From contig CANRMY010000006.1 of assembly GCA_947631845.1 (NCBI GenBank), forward strand, positions 1 to 64,000: a stretch of DNA of 64,000 nucleotides. Direction: 5' to 3'. This DNA comes from an uncultured Oscillospiraceae bacterium (GTDB taxonomy: Bacteria > Bacillota > Clostridia > Oscillospirales > Oscillospiraceae). Within the stretch, counting starts at the first letter, position 1, and each line of letters opens with the position of its first letter. Made by a program: the position numbers and the translations under genes. The notes beneath the pieces are model-generated. The model was given only the letters and a program-made list of their open reading frames with translations, was not told the origin of the DNA and searched no databases. This document shows positions 7,737 through 14,850 of this stretch, in pieces.

Positions 7737-10085
7737 TCACAGGAGCAATATCAAGATCCCCCGTGTGATGAGCGCGCCCAGCCACGCCAGGACGCACTGC
7801 CAGACGATGACGCCGGCGGACCAGGTGCGGCCCAGCTCCCGGCGGATGGAGGCGATGGCGGCCACGCAGGGGGTATAGAGGAGGCTGAACACCAAAAGCG
7901 CCCCGGCGGAGACGGTGTCCAGCGCCGCGCCCACGCCGCCCTGTCCGGCGAACAGCACCTCCAGCACCGAGACCACGCTCTCCTTGGCCATAAAGCCGCT
8001 GATGAGGGAGGTGCAGATGCGCCAGTCTCCCAGGCCCAGGGGCCGGAACAGCGGGGCAATGAGGCCCGCCAGCATGGCCATGATGCTGTGGGAGGAGTCG
8101 GCCACCAGGTTGAAGTGGATATCGAAGCTCTGCAAAAACCACACCGCCACGGTGGCGACAAAGATCACCGAGAAGGCCCGCTGGAGGAAATCCCGGGCCT
8201 TTTCCCACATCAGCTGGAGGGTATTGCGGAAGCTGGGGAACCGGTAGTTGGGCAGCTCCATCACAAAGGGGACGGCCTCGCCGCGGAAAAGGAGCTTTTT
8301 ATAGAGAAACGCCACTAAGATCCCCACCAGGATCCCCAGAAGGTAGAGGCCCGTCATGATAAACCCGCCCTTACCGGGGAAGAAGGTGCTGACAAAGAAG
8401 CCGTAGATAGGTAATTTCGCCGTACAGCTCATGAAGGGGGTCAGCAGAATGGTCATCTTCCTGTCCCGCTCACTGGGGAGGGTGCGGGTGGCCATGACGG
8501 CGGGGACGGTACAGCCAAAGCCCACCAGCAATGGCACGATGCTCCGGCCGGACAGGCCGATCTTTCTGAGAAGCTTGTCCATGAAGAAGGCCACGCGGGC
8601 TATGTACCCGGAATCCTCCAGCAGGGAGAGGAAGAAGAACATGGTGACCACGATGGGCATGAAGCTCAATACCGAGCCCACGCCCTCGAAGATGCCGTTG
8701 ATCACCAGGTCGTGGAGCACCGGGTTCACGCCGGTACGGGTCATCCAGCCGTCCAGAGAGGCGGACAGCGCGCCGATGCCCCGCTCCAGCAGGTCCTGCA
8801 AAAACGCGCCGATGACGTTGAAGGTCAGGTAGAACACCAGCCCCATGATGGCGATAAACACGGGGATGGCGGTGTATTTCCCGGTGAGGACCCGGTCCAG
8901 CTTCTCACTGCGGATGTGCTCGCGGCTCTCCCGGGGCTTGCGCACGCACTCCCGACAGACCCGGCCGATAAAGCCGAAGCGCATATCCGCGATGGCGGCG
9001 CTGCGGTCCAGGCCCCGCTCCGTCTCCATCTGGAGGGTGATATGCTCCAAAAGCTCCTTCTCGTTGGTGTCCAGGCCCAGCCTGTCGATGATCAGCGTGT
9101 CGCCCTCGATGCACTTGGCGGAGGCGAAACGGGCGGGGATGCCGGAGTTCTCCGCGTGGTCCTCAATGAGGTGCACAACCGCGTGCAGACACCGGTGGAC
9201 GGCGCCGCCGAAGGCGTCCTTGGCGCAGAAATCCACCTTGATGGGCTTCTCCTGGTATTTCGCCACATGGATGGCGTGGGTAATGAGCTCCGCCACGCCC
9301 TCGTTCTTGGCGGCGGAGATGGGCACCACGGGCACGCCCAGCAGGGCCTCCATGGTGTTGACGTCGATGGAGCCGCCGTTGCCGGTGAGCTCGTCCATCA
9401 TATTGAGGGCCACCACCATGGGCCTGTCCATCTCCAAAAGCTGCATGGTCAGATAGAGGTTGCGCTCGATGTTGGTGGCGTCCACGATGTTGATGATGGC
9501 GTCGGGCTTCTCGTTCAGCACGAAGTCCCGGCTGACCAGCTCCTCGTTGGAGTAGGGGGACATGGAGTAGATGCCGGGCAGATCGGTGATGCGGGTGTCC
9601 GGGTGGCCGATGATGGCCCCGTCCTTCCGGTCCACGGTGACGCCGGGGAAATTGCCCACGTGCTGGTTGGCCCCGGTGAGGCGGTTGAAGAGGGTGGTCT
9701 TGCCGCAGTTCTGATTACCCACCAGGGCGAAGGTGAGCACATGCCCGTCAGGCAGGGGATTTTCCGTGCTCTTCTCGTGGTGTACGCCCGGCTCGCCAAA
9801 GTAGGGGTGGGGCTGCTTGGTCTTTTTCCTGGGCGCGGGGGCCGGCTCGGGCGCTGATGCCTCCACCTTTGTGATCTCGATGTGCTCCGCGTCGGCCAGC
9901 CGGAGGGTCAGCTCATAGCCGTGGATGCGCAGCTCCATGGGGTCGCCCATGGGGGCGTATTTGACCACGGTGACCTCCGCGCCGGGGATGACGCCCATAT
10001 CCAGAAAATGCTGCCGGAGGGCGCCGTCGCCGCCCACCGCGTCGATCCGGCCCGTCTCGCCGATCTTCAGTTCCTTCAGTGTCAT
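7737..10085 (-). CDS. feoB: Fused FeoA-FeoB ferrous iron transporter
   Basis: The 782-residue protein begins with a FeoA SH3-like domain (about 1-75, LKIGETGRIDAVGG). The FeoB G domain follows (about 118-290) with GNQNCGKTTLFNRLTG (G1), DLPGIYSMSPYSNEE (G3 and switch) and NMMDE (G4). The second half is the membrane channel with about eight or more helices and the gate segments FGCTVPAVMATRT and MSCTAKLPIY. It imports Fe2+ across the inner membrane with GTP-dependent control. FeoA and FeoB are usually separate, so this is a natural fusion that fixes their stoichiometry. No FeoC gene is adjacent. A good promoter lies directly upstream. Confidence 0.95.
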   Translation of the reverse strand: MTLKELKIGETGRIDAVGGDGALRQHFLDMGVIPGAEVTVVKYAPMGDPMELRIHGYELTLRLADAEHIEITKVEASAPEPAPAPRKKTKQPHPYFGEPGVHHEKSTENPLPDGHVLTFALVGNQNCGKTTLFNRLTGANQHVGNFPGVTVDRKDGAIIGHPDTRITDLPGIYSMSPYSNEELVSRDFVLNEKPDAIINIVDATNIERNLYLTMQLLEMDRPMVVALNMMDELTGNGGSIDVNTMEALLGVPVVPISAAKNEGVAELITHAIHVAKYQEKPIKVDFCAKDAFGGAVHRCLHAVVHLIEDHAENSGIPARFASAKCIEGDTLIIDRLGLDTNEKELLEHITLQMETERGLDRSAAIADMRFGFIGRVCRECVRKPRESREHIRSEKLDRVLTGKYTAIPVFIAIMGLVFYLTFNVIGAFLQDLLERGIGALSASLDGWMTRTGVNPVLHDLVINGIFEGVGSVLSFMPIVVTMFFFLSLLEDSGYIARVAFFMDKLLRKIGLSGRSIVPLLVGFGCTVPAVMATRTLPSERDRKMTILLTPFMSCTAKLPIYGFFVSTFFPGKGGFIMTGLYLLGILVGILVAFLYKKLLFRGEAVPFVMELPNYRFPSFRNTLQLMWEKARDFLQRAFSVIFVATVAVWFLQSFDIHFNLVADSSHSIMAMLAGLIAPLFRPLGLGDWRICTSLISGFMAKESVVSVLEVLFAGQGGVGAALDTVSAGALLVFSLLYTPCVAAIASIRRELGRTWSAGVIVWQCVLAWLGALITRGILILLL

Positions 10086-10117
10086 GAATACCGCTCTTTC
10101 CTCAGAGATTTGCTAAA

Positions 10118-10146
10118 AGAATAGCACAAGCGGGCGGGAATGTAAA
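10118..10146 (-). promoter_or_regulatory. feoAB promoter
   Basis: On the minus strand TTTACA (10141-10146) and TATTCT (10118-10123) are 17 bp apart, 33 bp before the start codon. No clear Fur or DtxR box was seen. Confidence 0.6.
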
Positions 10147-10198
10147 GGTGGAAAAGCTGAAATGAATCTATGCGGATATCATAAAATGAAATTTCCTA

Positions 10199-10227
10199 TT
10201 GTAATAAGCTTCAATTCCTGCTATAAT
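10199..10227 (+). promoter_or_regulatory. Promoter of the phosphoribosyltransferase-like gene
   Basis: TTGTAA (10199-10204) and TATAAT (10222-10227) are separated by 17 bp and lie about 75 bp before the start codon at 10301. Confidence 0.65.
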
Positions 10228-10300
10228 CAAGGGGTACGAACAGCCGTGCGCGCGAAAAATGACATTTTACCAGGTTTGATTTTCAAGGAGGTCTACAGGC

Positions 10301-10936
10301 ATGGAACCTAAGTTCTTTCCCCTTTTACATATCGGCGGGACGCCGCTTTTAGCGGCCAAGGGGCATTTTGCCACCCAGAACAGCCACATCAACTATTTCA
10401 TCGACACCACCGCCCAGAAGTACAGCCTCAAGGGTTGTGAGGCCGTGGCCCACAGCCTTTCAGAGAAGGTAAAGGGGCGCTTCCCGGTGGACTCCATCCT
10501 GTGCATGGACGGCACCAGCACCGTGGGCACGTGCCTGGCCAAGGAGCTGACAAAGGCCGGCGGCCGGTCCCTGAGCGAGGGGAGCAACATCTACATCGTG
10601 AAGGGCGAGCTGAACAGCGGCGGCAAGCTCATCTTCCGGGACAACGCCCGGTTCATGCTGGAGGGCAAGCACGTGCTGATCCTGGCCTGCTCCCTGACCA
10701 CCGGCAAGACGGTCCTGCGGGGGAAGGAGAGCGTGGAATATTACGGCGGCCGGGTGGTGGGCGCGGCGGCCATCTACGCCGCCGTCCATAACGTGGAGGG
10801 CCTGCCGGTGGTGTCCATCTTCGACACCAACACCATCCCAGACTACGTGTCCTACAGCCCCTCCGAGTGTCCCCTGTGCAAGGCGGGCCAGCCCATCGAC
10901 GCGGTGGTCAACACCTACGGTTTCTCGAAAATCTAA
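10301..10936 (+). CDS. Phosphoribosyltransferase-like protein (orotate PRT type) with altered PRPP motif
   Basis: The ATG follows AAGGAGG with good spacing. The 211-residue sequence aligns in layout with orotate phosphoribosyltransferases: MDGTSTVGTCLAKELTKAG resembles the flexible-hood region, and VLILACSLTTGKTVLRG (about 125-140) falls exactly where the PRPP loop VLVVDDVxTTG should be. The two acidic residues of that loop are replaced by Ala129-Cys130. The C-terminal Cys pair SECPLCKAG is unusual for the family. It is either a PRT with changed chemistry or a binding or regulatory homologue. No pyrimidine gene is adjacent. Confidence 0.75.
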   Translation: MEPKFFPLLHIGGTPLLAAKGHFATQNSHINYFIDTTAQKYSLKGCEAVAHSLSEKVKGRFPVDSILCMDGTSTVGTCLAKELTKAGGRSLSEGSNIYIVKGELNSGGKLIFRDNARFMLEGKHVLILACSLTTGKTVLRGKESVEYYGGRVVGAAAIYAAVHNVEGLPVVSIFDTNTIPDYVSYSPSECPLCKAGQPIDAVVNTYGFSKI

Positions 10937-10968
10937 AAGACGCGTTGTACGAAACGCGCCGGAAATTG

Positions 10969-10995
10969 CAGGGGCCGCCCACCGGGCGGCCCCTG
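10969..10995. repeat. Palindrome between convergent genes, likely acting as terminator
   Basis: A perfect 12-bp stem (10969-10980 with 10984-10995) around ACC belongs to the GGGCCGCC hairpin family. The conserved linker after it (GATTTTCAGGAATTC) contains the stop codon of the convergent DegV gene. No T run follows, so termination would be weak. Confidence 0.65.
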
Positions 10996-11015
10996 CGGCG
11001 TTCCTGGCAAGATTT

Positions 11016-11891
11016 TCAGGAATTCGCGACACGGGCGGCGACGCCAGAGGCATAGAACGCCACGGCGATGGCCCCGGGTCCCACATGGGTGCCGATGGTA
11101 CTGCCCACGGTGCAGATGGGCAGATCGCCGGCGCGGCCCTTATAGAGCGCCTCGCTGTCGCGGATGTATTTTTGGAGAAGGCTGTCGTCCAGGCCGCTGT
11201 AGGCCAGGGAATAGGGCATGTCAAAATCAATGCCGCCGCTCTTCTCCACAAAGCGCGTCAGCAGGTTGCCGCCGTTTTTGGAGCCTCTGGCCTTGCCCAC
11301 CAGGACCACCTCGCCGTGCTCCACCGCCACCACGGGCTTGATGGACAGAAGCTCCCCGGCAAAGGCCACGGTGGGGGAGATGCGGCCGCCCTTTTTCAGG
11401 TATTCCAGCGTATCCAGCAGCGCCAGCACCCGGATATCGCTCCGCCGCGCCTCCAGCTCCCTTACGATGGACGCGGCGTCCAGGCCGCTGTCCCGGAGCC
11501 TGACGGCGTAGAGCACCAGAAGCTGCTGGCCCACGGACACGTTTTCGCTGTCCACCACGCTGACCTGCCCCTCAAAGTCCGCCGCCGCGGCAAAGGCGCT
11601 GCCGCAGGAGCCGGAGAGATGGGAGGAGAGGGAGATATAGATGACGTCGTCCCCGTCCGCCGCCGCCTGACCGAACGCCTCCCGGTACTGATAGGGCGTC
11701 AGCTGGCTGGTGTGGGGCAGCTCGTCTGTCTCAATGAGCTTTTCGTAAAATTCCCGGTTGGTGAGGGTCACCCCGTCCAGATATTCCTCCGACCCGAACA
11801 CCGTGGTCAGCGGCATGACCTGGATGCCCAGCTCCTTCGCCCGCTCCTGGGGGATATCCGACGCGGAGTCGGTGATGATCTTGACTGCCAT
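11016..11891 (-). CDS. DegV family fatty-acid-binding protein
   Basis: The start at 11891 (MAVKIITDSASDIP) has AAGGAG 7 bp upstream; a longer start at 11957 is less likely because it lies in the promoter. The 291 residues show the DegV hallmarks: TDSASDIP at the N terminus, HTSQLTP, SSHLSGSC and the C-terminal GPGAIAVAFYA. DegV proteins bind one long-chain fatty acid and, as FakB, present it to the fatty acid kinase FakA; no fakA gene is nearby. The last eight residues after FYA are encoded by the adjacent palindromic repeat unit, a small C-terminal extension atypical for the family. Confidence 0.9.
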   Translation of the reverse strand: MAVKIITDSASDIPQERAKELGIQVMPLTTVFGSEEYLDGVTLTNREFYEKLIETDELPHTSQLTPYQYREAFGQAAADGDDVIYISLSSHLSGSCGSAFAAAADFEGQVSVVDSENVSVGQQLLVLYAVRLRDSGLDAASIVRELEARRSDIRVLALLDTLEYLKKGGRISPTVAFAGELLSIKPVVAVEHGEVVLVGKARGSKNGGNLLTRFVEKSGGIDFDMPYSLAYSGLDDSLLQKYIRDSEALYKGRAGDLPICTVGSTIGTHVGPGAIAVAFYASGVAARVANS

Positions 11892-11928
11892 AGCTTTCTC
11901 CTTTTTCTTCATTAAATCGTGCGCAGAA

Positions 11929-11957
11929 AGTATAGCACACCCCGTCTCGGCTGTCAA
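11929..11957 (-). promoter_or_regulatory. degV-type gene promoter
   Basis: On the minus strand TTGACA (11952-11957) and TATACT (11929-11934) are 17 bp apart, a near-consensus sigma-A promoter 38 bp before the ATG. Confidence 0.8.
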
Positions 11958-12023
11958 GTGGGCGGCCGTCCCCGGCGGGGAGTTATAATGTGTCCGCCCT
12001 CATAGGGCCGAGGGGTATTTGCA

Positions 12024-12057
12024 TTTCTCCTCTTTTGTGTTGACAAAAGAGGAGAAA
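12024..12057. repeat. Perfect 15-bp A/T-G/C mixed hairpin of unknown role
   Basis: TTTCTCCTCTTTTGT (12024-12038) is the exact complement of 12043-12057 across a GTTG loop. A third half-copy, CAAAGAGGAGAAA, follows at 12062-12074. It lies between two divergent genes, is not part of the GGGCCGSC family and has no T tract that would make it a plain terminator. Confidence 0.6.
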
Positions 12058-12220
12058 GCAACAAAGAGGAGAAAAACAATAGGGCAGTAGTCGTAACCCC
12101 GTCCCATTCATATCCGCGCATCTTTGTTAGGCATTGTCTCAGCGTCTAACCCGCTTAGCCGCTCACAGCTCTATTATTTAAGTTCTCGTTCCTATTTGAC
12201 CCGCACTGCTGCAGCGTATC

Positions 12221-12380
12221 TGTAGGGGCCAGAGACCCGCTCGGCCCACCGTCTTACGCAACATCTTCCCCCAACGCACAATCCCCCCGTACGGGCCGGA
12301 CACTGGCCGGCCCGTGTATCGACTTCCTGAAAACCCATCGTACAACCTTGTAGGGGCCAGAGACCCGCTCGGCCCACACG
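12221..12380. repeat. Three palindromic repeats upstream of a two-component operon
   Basis: Two nearly identical units reading GTAGGGGCCAGAGACCCGCT then CGGCCCA occur at about 12221-12249 and 12350-12378. A GGGCCGGACACTGGCCGGCCC hairpin sits between them at about 12289-12318, followed by the usual TATCGACTTCCTGAAAA linker. The gap 11958-12477 has no gene. Confidence 0.7.
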
Positions 12381-12421
12381 CCGCACCGCCGAATTTCACA
12401 ACGTCCCCCGCGTCGCGGACA

Positions 12422-12450
12422 TTGCGCTTTCGCGAAAAATGTGGTACACT
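12422..12450 (+). promoter_or_regulatory. Promoter of the second two-component operon
   Basis: TTGCGC (12422-12427) and TACACT (12445-12450) are 17 bp apart, 27 bp before the start codon at 12478. A short inverted repeat TTTCGCGAAA lies in the spacer and could bind a regulator. Confidence 0.6.
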
Positions 12451-12477
12451 GGTCTTACTTTGGAAAGGGGGGACGGT

Positions 12478-13182
12478 ATGGCTGAGACGTATCGGATCCT
12501 TGTGGTGGACGACGATTATGCCATTGTGGATATCCTGGAGACGGCCTTGCGCGAGGCGGGGTATCAGGTGCTGACCGCCCACGACGGGGAGGAGGCGTGC
12601 CGGATGGTGAACGCCCAGAGCCCGCACCTGATCGTCATGGACGTGATGATGCCCCAGTGCAACGGGCTTCTGGCCACCGTGCGCATCCGGGAGAGCCACA
12701 ACATCCCCATCCTGATGCTGTCCGCCAAGGCGGAGGGCTCCGACCGGGTGCTGGGGCTGGAGGCCGGGGCGGACGACTACCTGGTGAAGCCCTTTTACCG
12801 GCAGGAGCTCCTGGCACGGGTCAAGGCCCTTCTGCGCCGGTATGACGACCTGGGCTCCATCCGGGAGACGCGGGGCGAGGACCGGCTCACGGTGGGGGAT
12901 ATCACCCTGGACACCGCCGCCAAGCAGCTGATCGTCCGGGGGGAGCCGGTGAGGCTCACCGCCACGGAGTTCAAGATCCTGCGGGTGCTCATGTCCCATC
13001 CGGGCCGGGTCTTCCCGGCGGAGGAGATCTACGAGCGGGTGTGGGAGAGCGACGCCTACGCCGTGGAAAACACGGTGATGGTACACATCAGCCGCATCCG
13101 GGAGAAGCTGGAGCTGAATCCGAAGAAGCCGGAATATCTGAAGGTGGTTTGGGGGATCGGGTATGTTTTTGAAGCGCCGTGA
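12478..13182 (+). CDS. OmpR/VanR-type response regulator
   Basis: The ATG at 12478 follows a GGGGGG purine tract; the longer frame from 12439 starts in the promoter. The 234 residues contain a receiver domain (VVDDDYA, phosphoacceptor Asp in VMDVMMPQCNG, Lys in LVKPFYRQE) and a winged helix (LTATEFKILRVLMSHPG, ending VVWGIGYVFEAP). It resembles VanR/PhoP-type regulators of Firmicutes, but no resistance genes are nearby, so the target is unknown. The kinase gene starts 20 bp before its stop, so the two are translationally coupled. Confidence 0.93.
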   Translation: MAETYRILVVDDDYAIVDILETALREAGYQVLTAHDGEEACRMVNAQSPHLIVMDVMMPQCNGLLATVRIRESHNIPILMLSAKAEGSDRVLGLEAGADDYLVKPFYRQELLARVKALLRRYDDLGSIRETRGEDRLTVGDITLDTAAKQLIVRGEPVRLTATEFKILRVLMSHPGRVFPAEEIYERVWESDAYAVENTVMVHISRIREKLELNPKKPEYLKVVWGIGYVFEAP

Positions 13183-14791
13183 ACTGACAGCGTTCCTGCT
13201 CCTGCTCCTGGCCGCCGTCGCCTGGAGCTTCGGCCTGGGGGCGGTCAGGGGGAACGAGGGCAACAGGCCGTATGACACCTGCTCCACGGAATTGTGGGAC
13301 ACGACGACGCCCGATACCGCGTGGACGGCCGGCGGCAGCGCCGTGGACAGGGGCGTGAGCGGGACGGCCCGGCCCGACACGGCCCCCCTGCTCGTGCAGG
13401 AACCTGAAACGGAGGAAAAAGGAGAGGATCCGGAGGCCGGGAGGGTCTTCGGCTTCGTCCTCTGCTTCCTGGCCGCCGGGGCGGCCTTCGCGGGGGTTTT
13501 CCTCCTTTCTCCGAAAAGACCGCTTTTCGGCCCCGACGGCGTCTGCCTCCTGCTGGCCCTGGCGGGCCTTGCGCTGACGGTGACCGCCCCGCACTACTAC
13601 GCCCTGGAGCAGCGGTGGTACAGTCTCTGGGACGCCCACGCCGCCCGGATCCCCGCCGGCTTCGCCCTTTTGTGGGCTGTCCGGGAGCTTTGGGGCTGGG
13701 CGCGGGCCAAATCCCCCCTTGCCTGGTGCCTGGCCGACCGGTGGGCCGGACGCGCCGCGCGGCCGGAGCTGTCCCTGCTGATCTATACCGGCTGGCTCCT
13801 CCTGCCGCTTCTGGGCGCGGGCTGGCAGGCCCTCTGGTGGGAGCGGACGCGCTGGATCTATGGGATCCCCGTTTTCGGGCATTGGCTTTTGGCGGTCATG
13901 GGCTTCCTGGCGGCGGGCGCGCTGGGCCTTATGTGCCTCTGGCGATACGGCAAGGGGCTGGGGCATCTGGCGGATCAGCTGGATAATTTTCAACAGGGAA
14001 AGCCCGTCGCAGTGGGGGAGGGGGTCTTCTCCCGGACGGAGGAACAGCTGCTGGCGCTCCAGGCACAGCATCAGGAGGCCATCCGCGCCGCCGTCACCGG
14101 CGAGCGGTTCAAGGTGGAGCTGATCGCCAACGTGTCCCACGACCTGAGAACGCCCCTCACGTCCATTCTGGGCTACAGCGAGCTTCTGGAAAAGGAGACG
14201 CTCTCCCCGGAGGGGCGGGAGCGGCTGGAAAGGCTCTGTCAGAAGGCGGGGTATATGAACGAGCTGGTGGAGTCGCTTTTCGAGCTGACCAAGGTCTCCA
14301 GCGGCGTCCAGGAGATGAAGCGGGAGGAGATCGACCTGGTGCGCCTTTTGGAGCAGACCGTGGGCCTCTTTGACGACCGGCTCACCGCCGCCGGCCTGAC
14401 GGTCAAGCGCAGCTACGGGGCGGACGCCCTCCCCCTGGTCACCGACGGGGCCAGGATGCACCAGGTCTTCGCCAATCTGCTGGGCAACGCCGTCAAGTAC
14501 GCCCTGAAGGGCACCAGGATCTTTATCGACGCCAGGGAGACGGAGCGCGGGTACACCGTGCGGATGGTGAACACCGCCTCCTATGAGATGGACTTCACCC
14601 CGGAGGAGATCGTCCAGCGCTTTGCCCGGGGCGACAAGGCCCGCTCCACCCGTGGGAGCGGCCTGGGCCTGGCCATCGCCCAGACCTACACCGAGTCCGT
14701 GGGCGGCTCCTTCCGGGTGGCCGTGGACGGCGACCAGTTCAACGCCATCGTGGAGCTGCCCAAAACGGGTGAAGTTGAAAGAGATTTGTAA
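13163..14791 (+). CDS. Multi-helix sensor histidine kinase (VanS/BaeS-like catalytic core)
   Basis: The 542-residue protein has a first helix (about 9-28), an extracellular segment of about 65 residues rich in Thr and Pro, then five further predicted helices up to residue 265. HisKA shows VSHDLRTPLTSILGYSELL, and the ATPase domain has NLLGNAVKYALKG and GSGLGLAIAQTY. The G1 box is replaced by NTASYEMDFTPEEI, a variant I recognise from gut Clostridia kinases of this type rather than a defect. The polytopic sensor suggests detection of a membrane-borne or envelope signal. Partner of the preceding regulator. Confidence 0.92.
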   Translation: MFLKRRELTAFLLLLLAAVAWSFGLGAVRGNEGNRPYDTCSTELWDTTTPDTAWTAGGSAVDRGVSGTARPDTAPLLVQEPETEEKGEDPEAGRVFGFVLCFLAAGAAFAGVFLLSPKRPLFGPDGVCLLLALAGLALTVTAPHYYALEQRWYSLWDAHAARIPAGFALLWAVRELWGWARAKSPLAWCLADRWAGRAARPELSLLIYTGWLLLPLLGAGWQALWWERTRWIYGIPVFGHWLLAVMGFLAAGALGLMCLWRYGKGLGHLADQLDNFQQGKPVAVGEGVFSRTEEQLLALQAQHQEAIRAAVTGERFKVELIANVSHDLRTPLTSILGYSELLEKETLSPEGRERLERLCQKAGYMNELVESLFELTKVSSGVQEMKREEIDLVRLLEQTVGLFDDRLTAAGLTVKRSYGADALPLVTDGARMHQVFANLLGNAVKYALKGTRIFIDARETERGYTVRMVNTASYEMDFTPEEIVQRFARGDKARSTRGSGLGLAIAQTYTESVGGSFRVAVDGDQFNAIVELPKTGEVERDL

Positions 14792-14817
14792 GAAATATAC
14801 CGGTTTTCCGAAAGACG

Positions 14818-14843
14818 CCCCCTGTACCATAGGGTACAGGGGG
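14818..14843 (+). promoter_or_regulatory. Hairpin covering the ribosome site of the DUF2079 gene
   Basis: CCCCCTGTACC (14818-14828) pairs perfectly with GGTACAGGGGG (14833-14843) across ATAG. The 3' arm contains the only purine-rich ribosome binding tract before the ATG at 14851. No T tract follows, so sequestration of the ribosome site is likelier than termination. Confidence 0.55.
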
Positions 14844-14850
14844 TGTTCCT

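Noticed and set aside
8712..9857. Long plus-strand open frame of 381 codons antisense to feoB
   Set aside because: It mirrors the conserved FeoA-FeoB protein, has His/Gly/Val-rich composition typical of antisense frames in GC-rich DNA and has no ribosome site.
12478..14791. Vancomycin resistance regulator pair VanR-VanS
   Set aside because: The proteins are VanRS-like in sequence type only; no vanH, vanA/B or vanX genes are present, and such similarity is common among OmpR-type systems.
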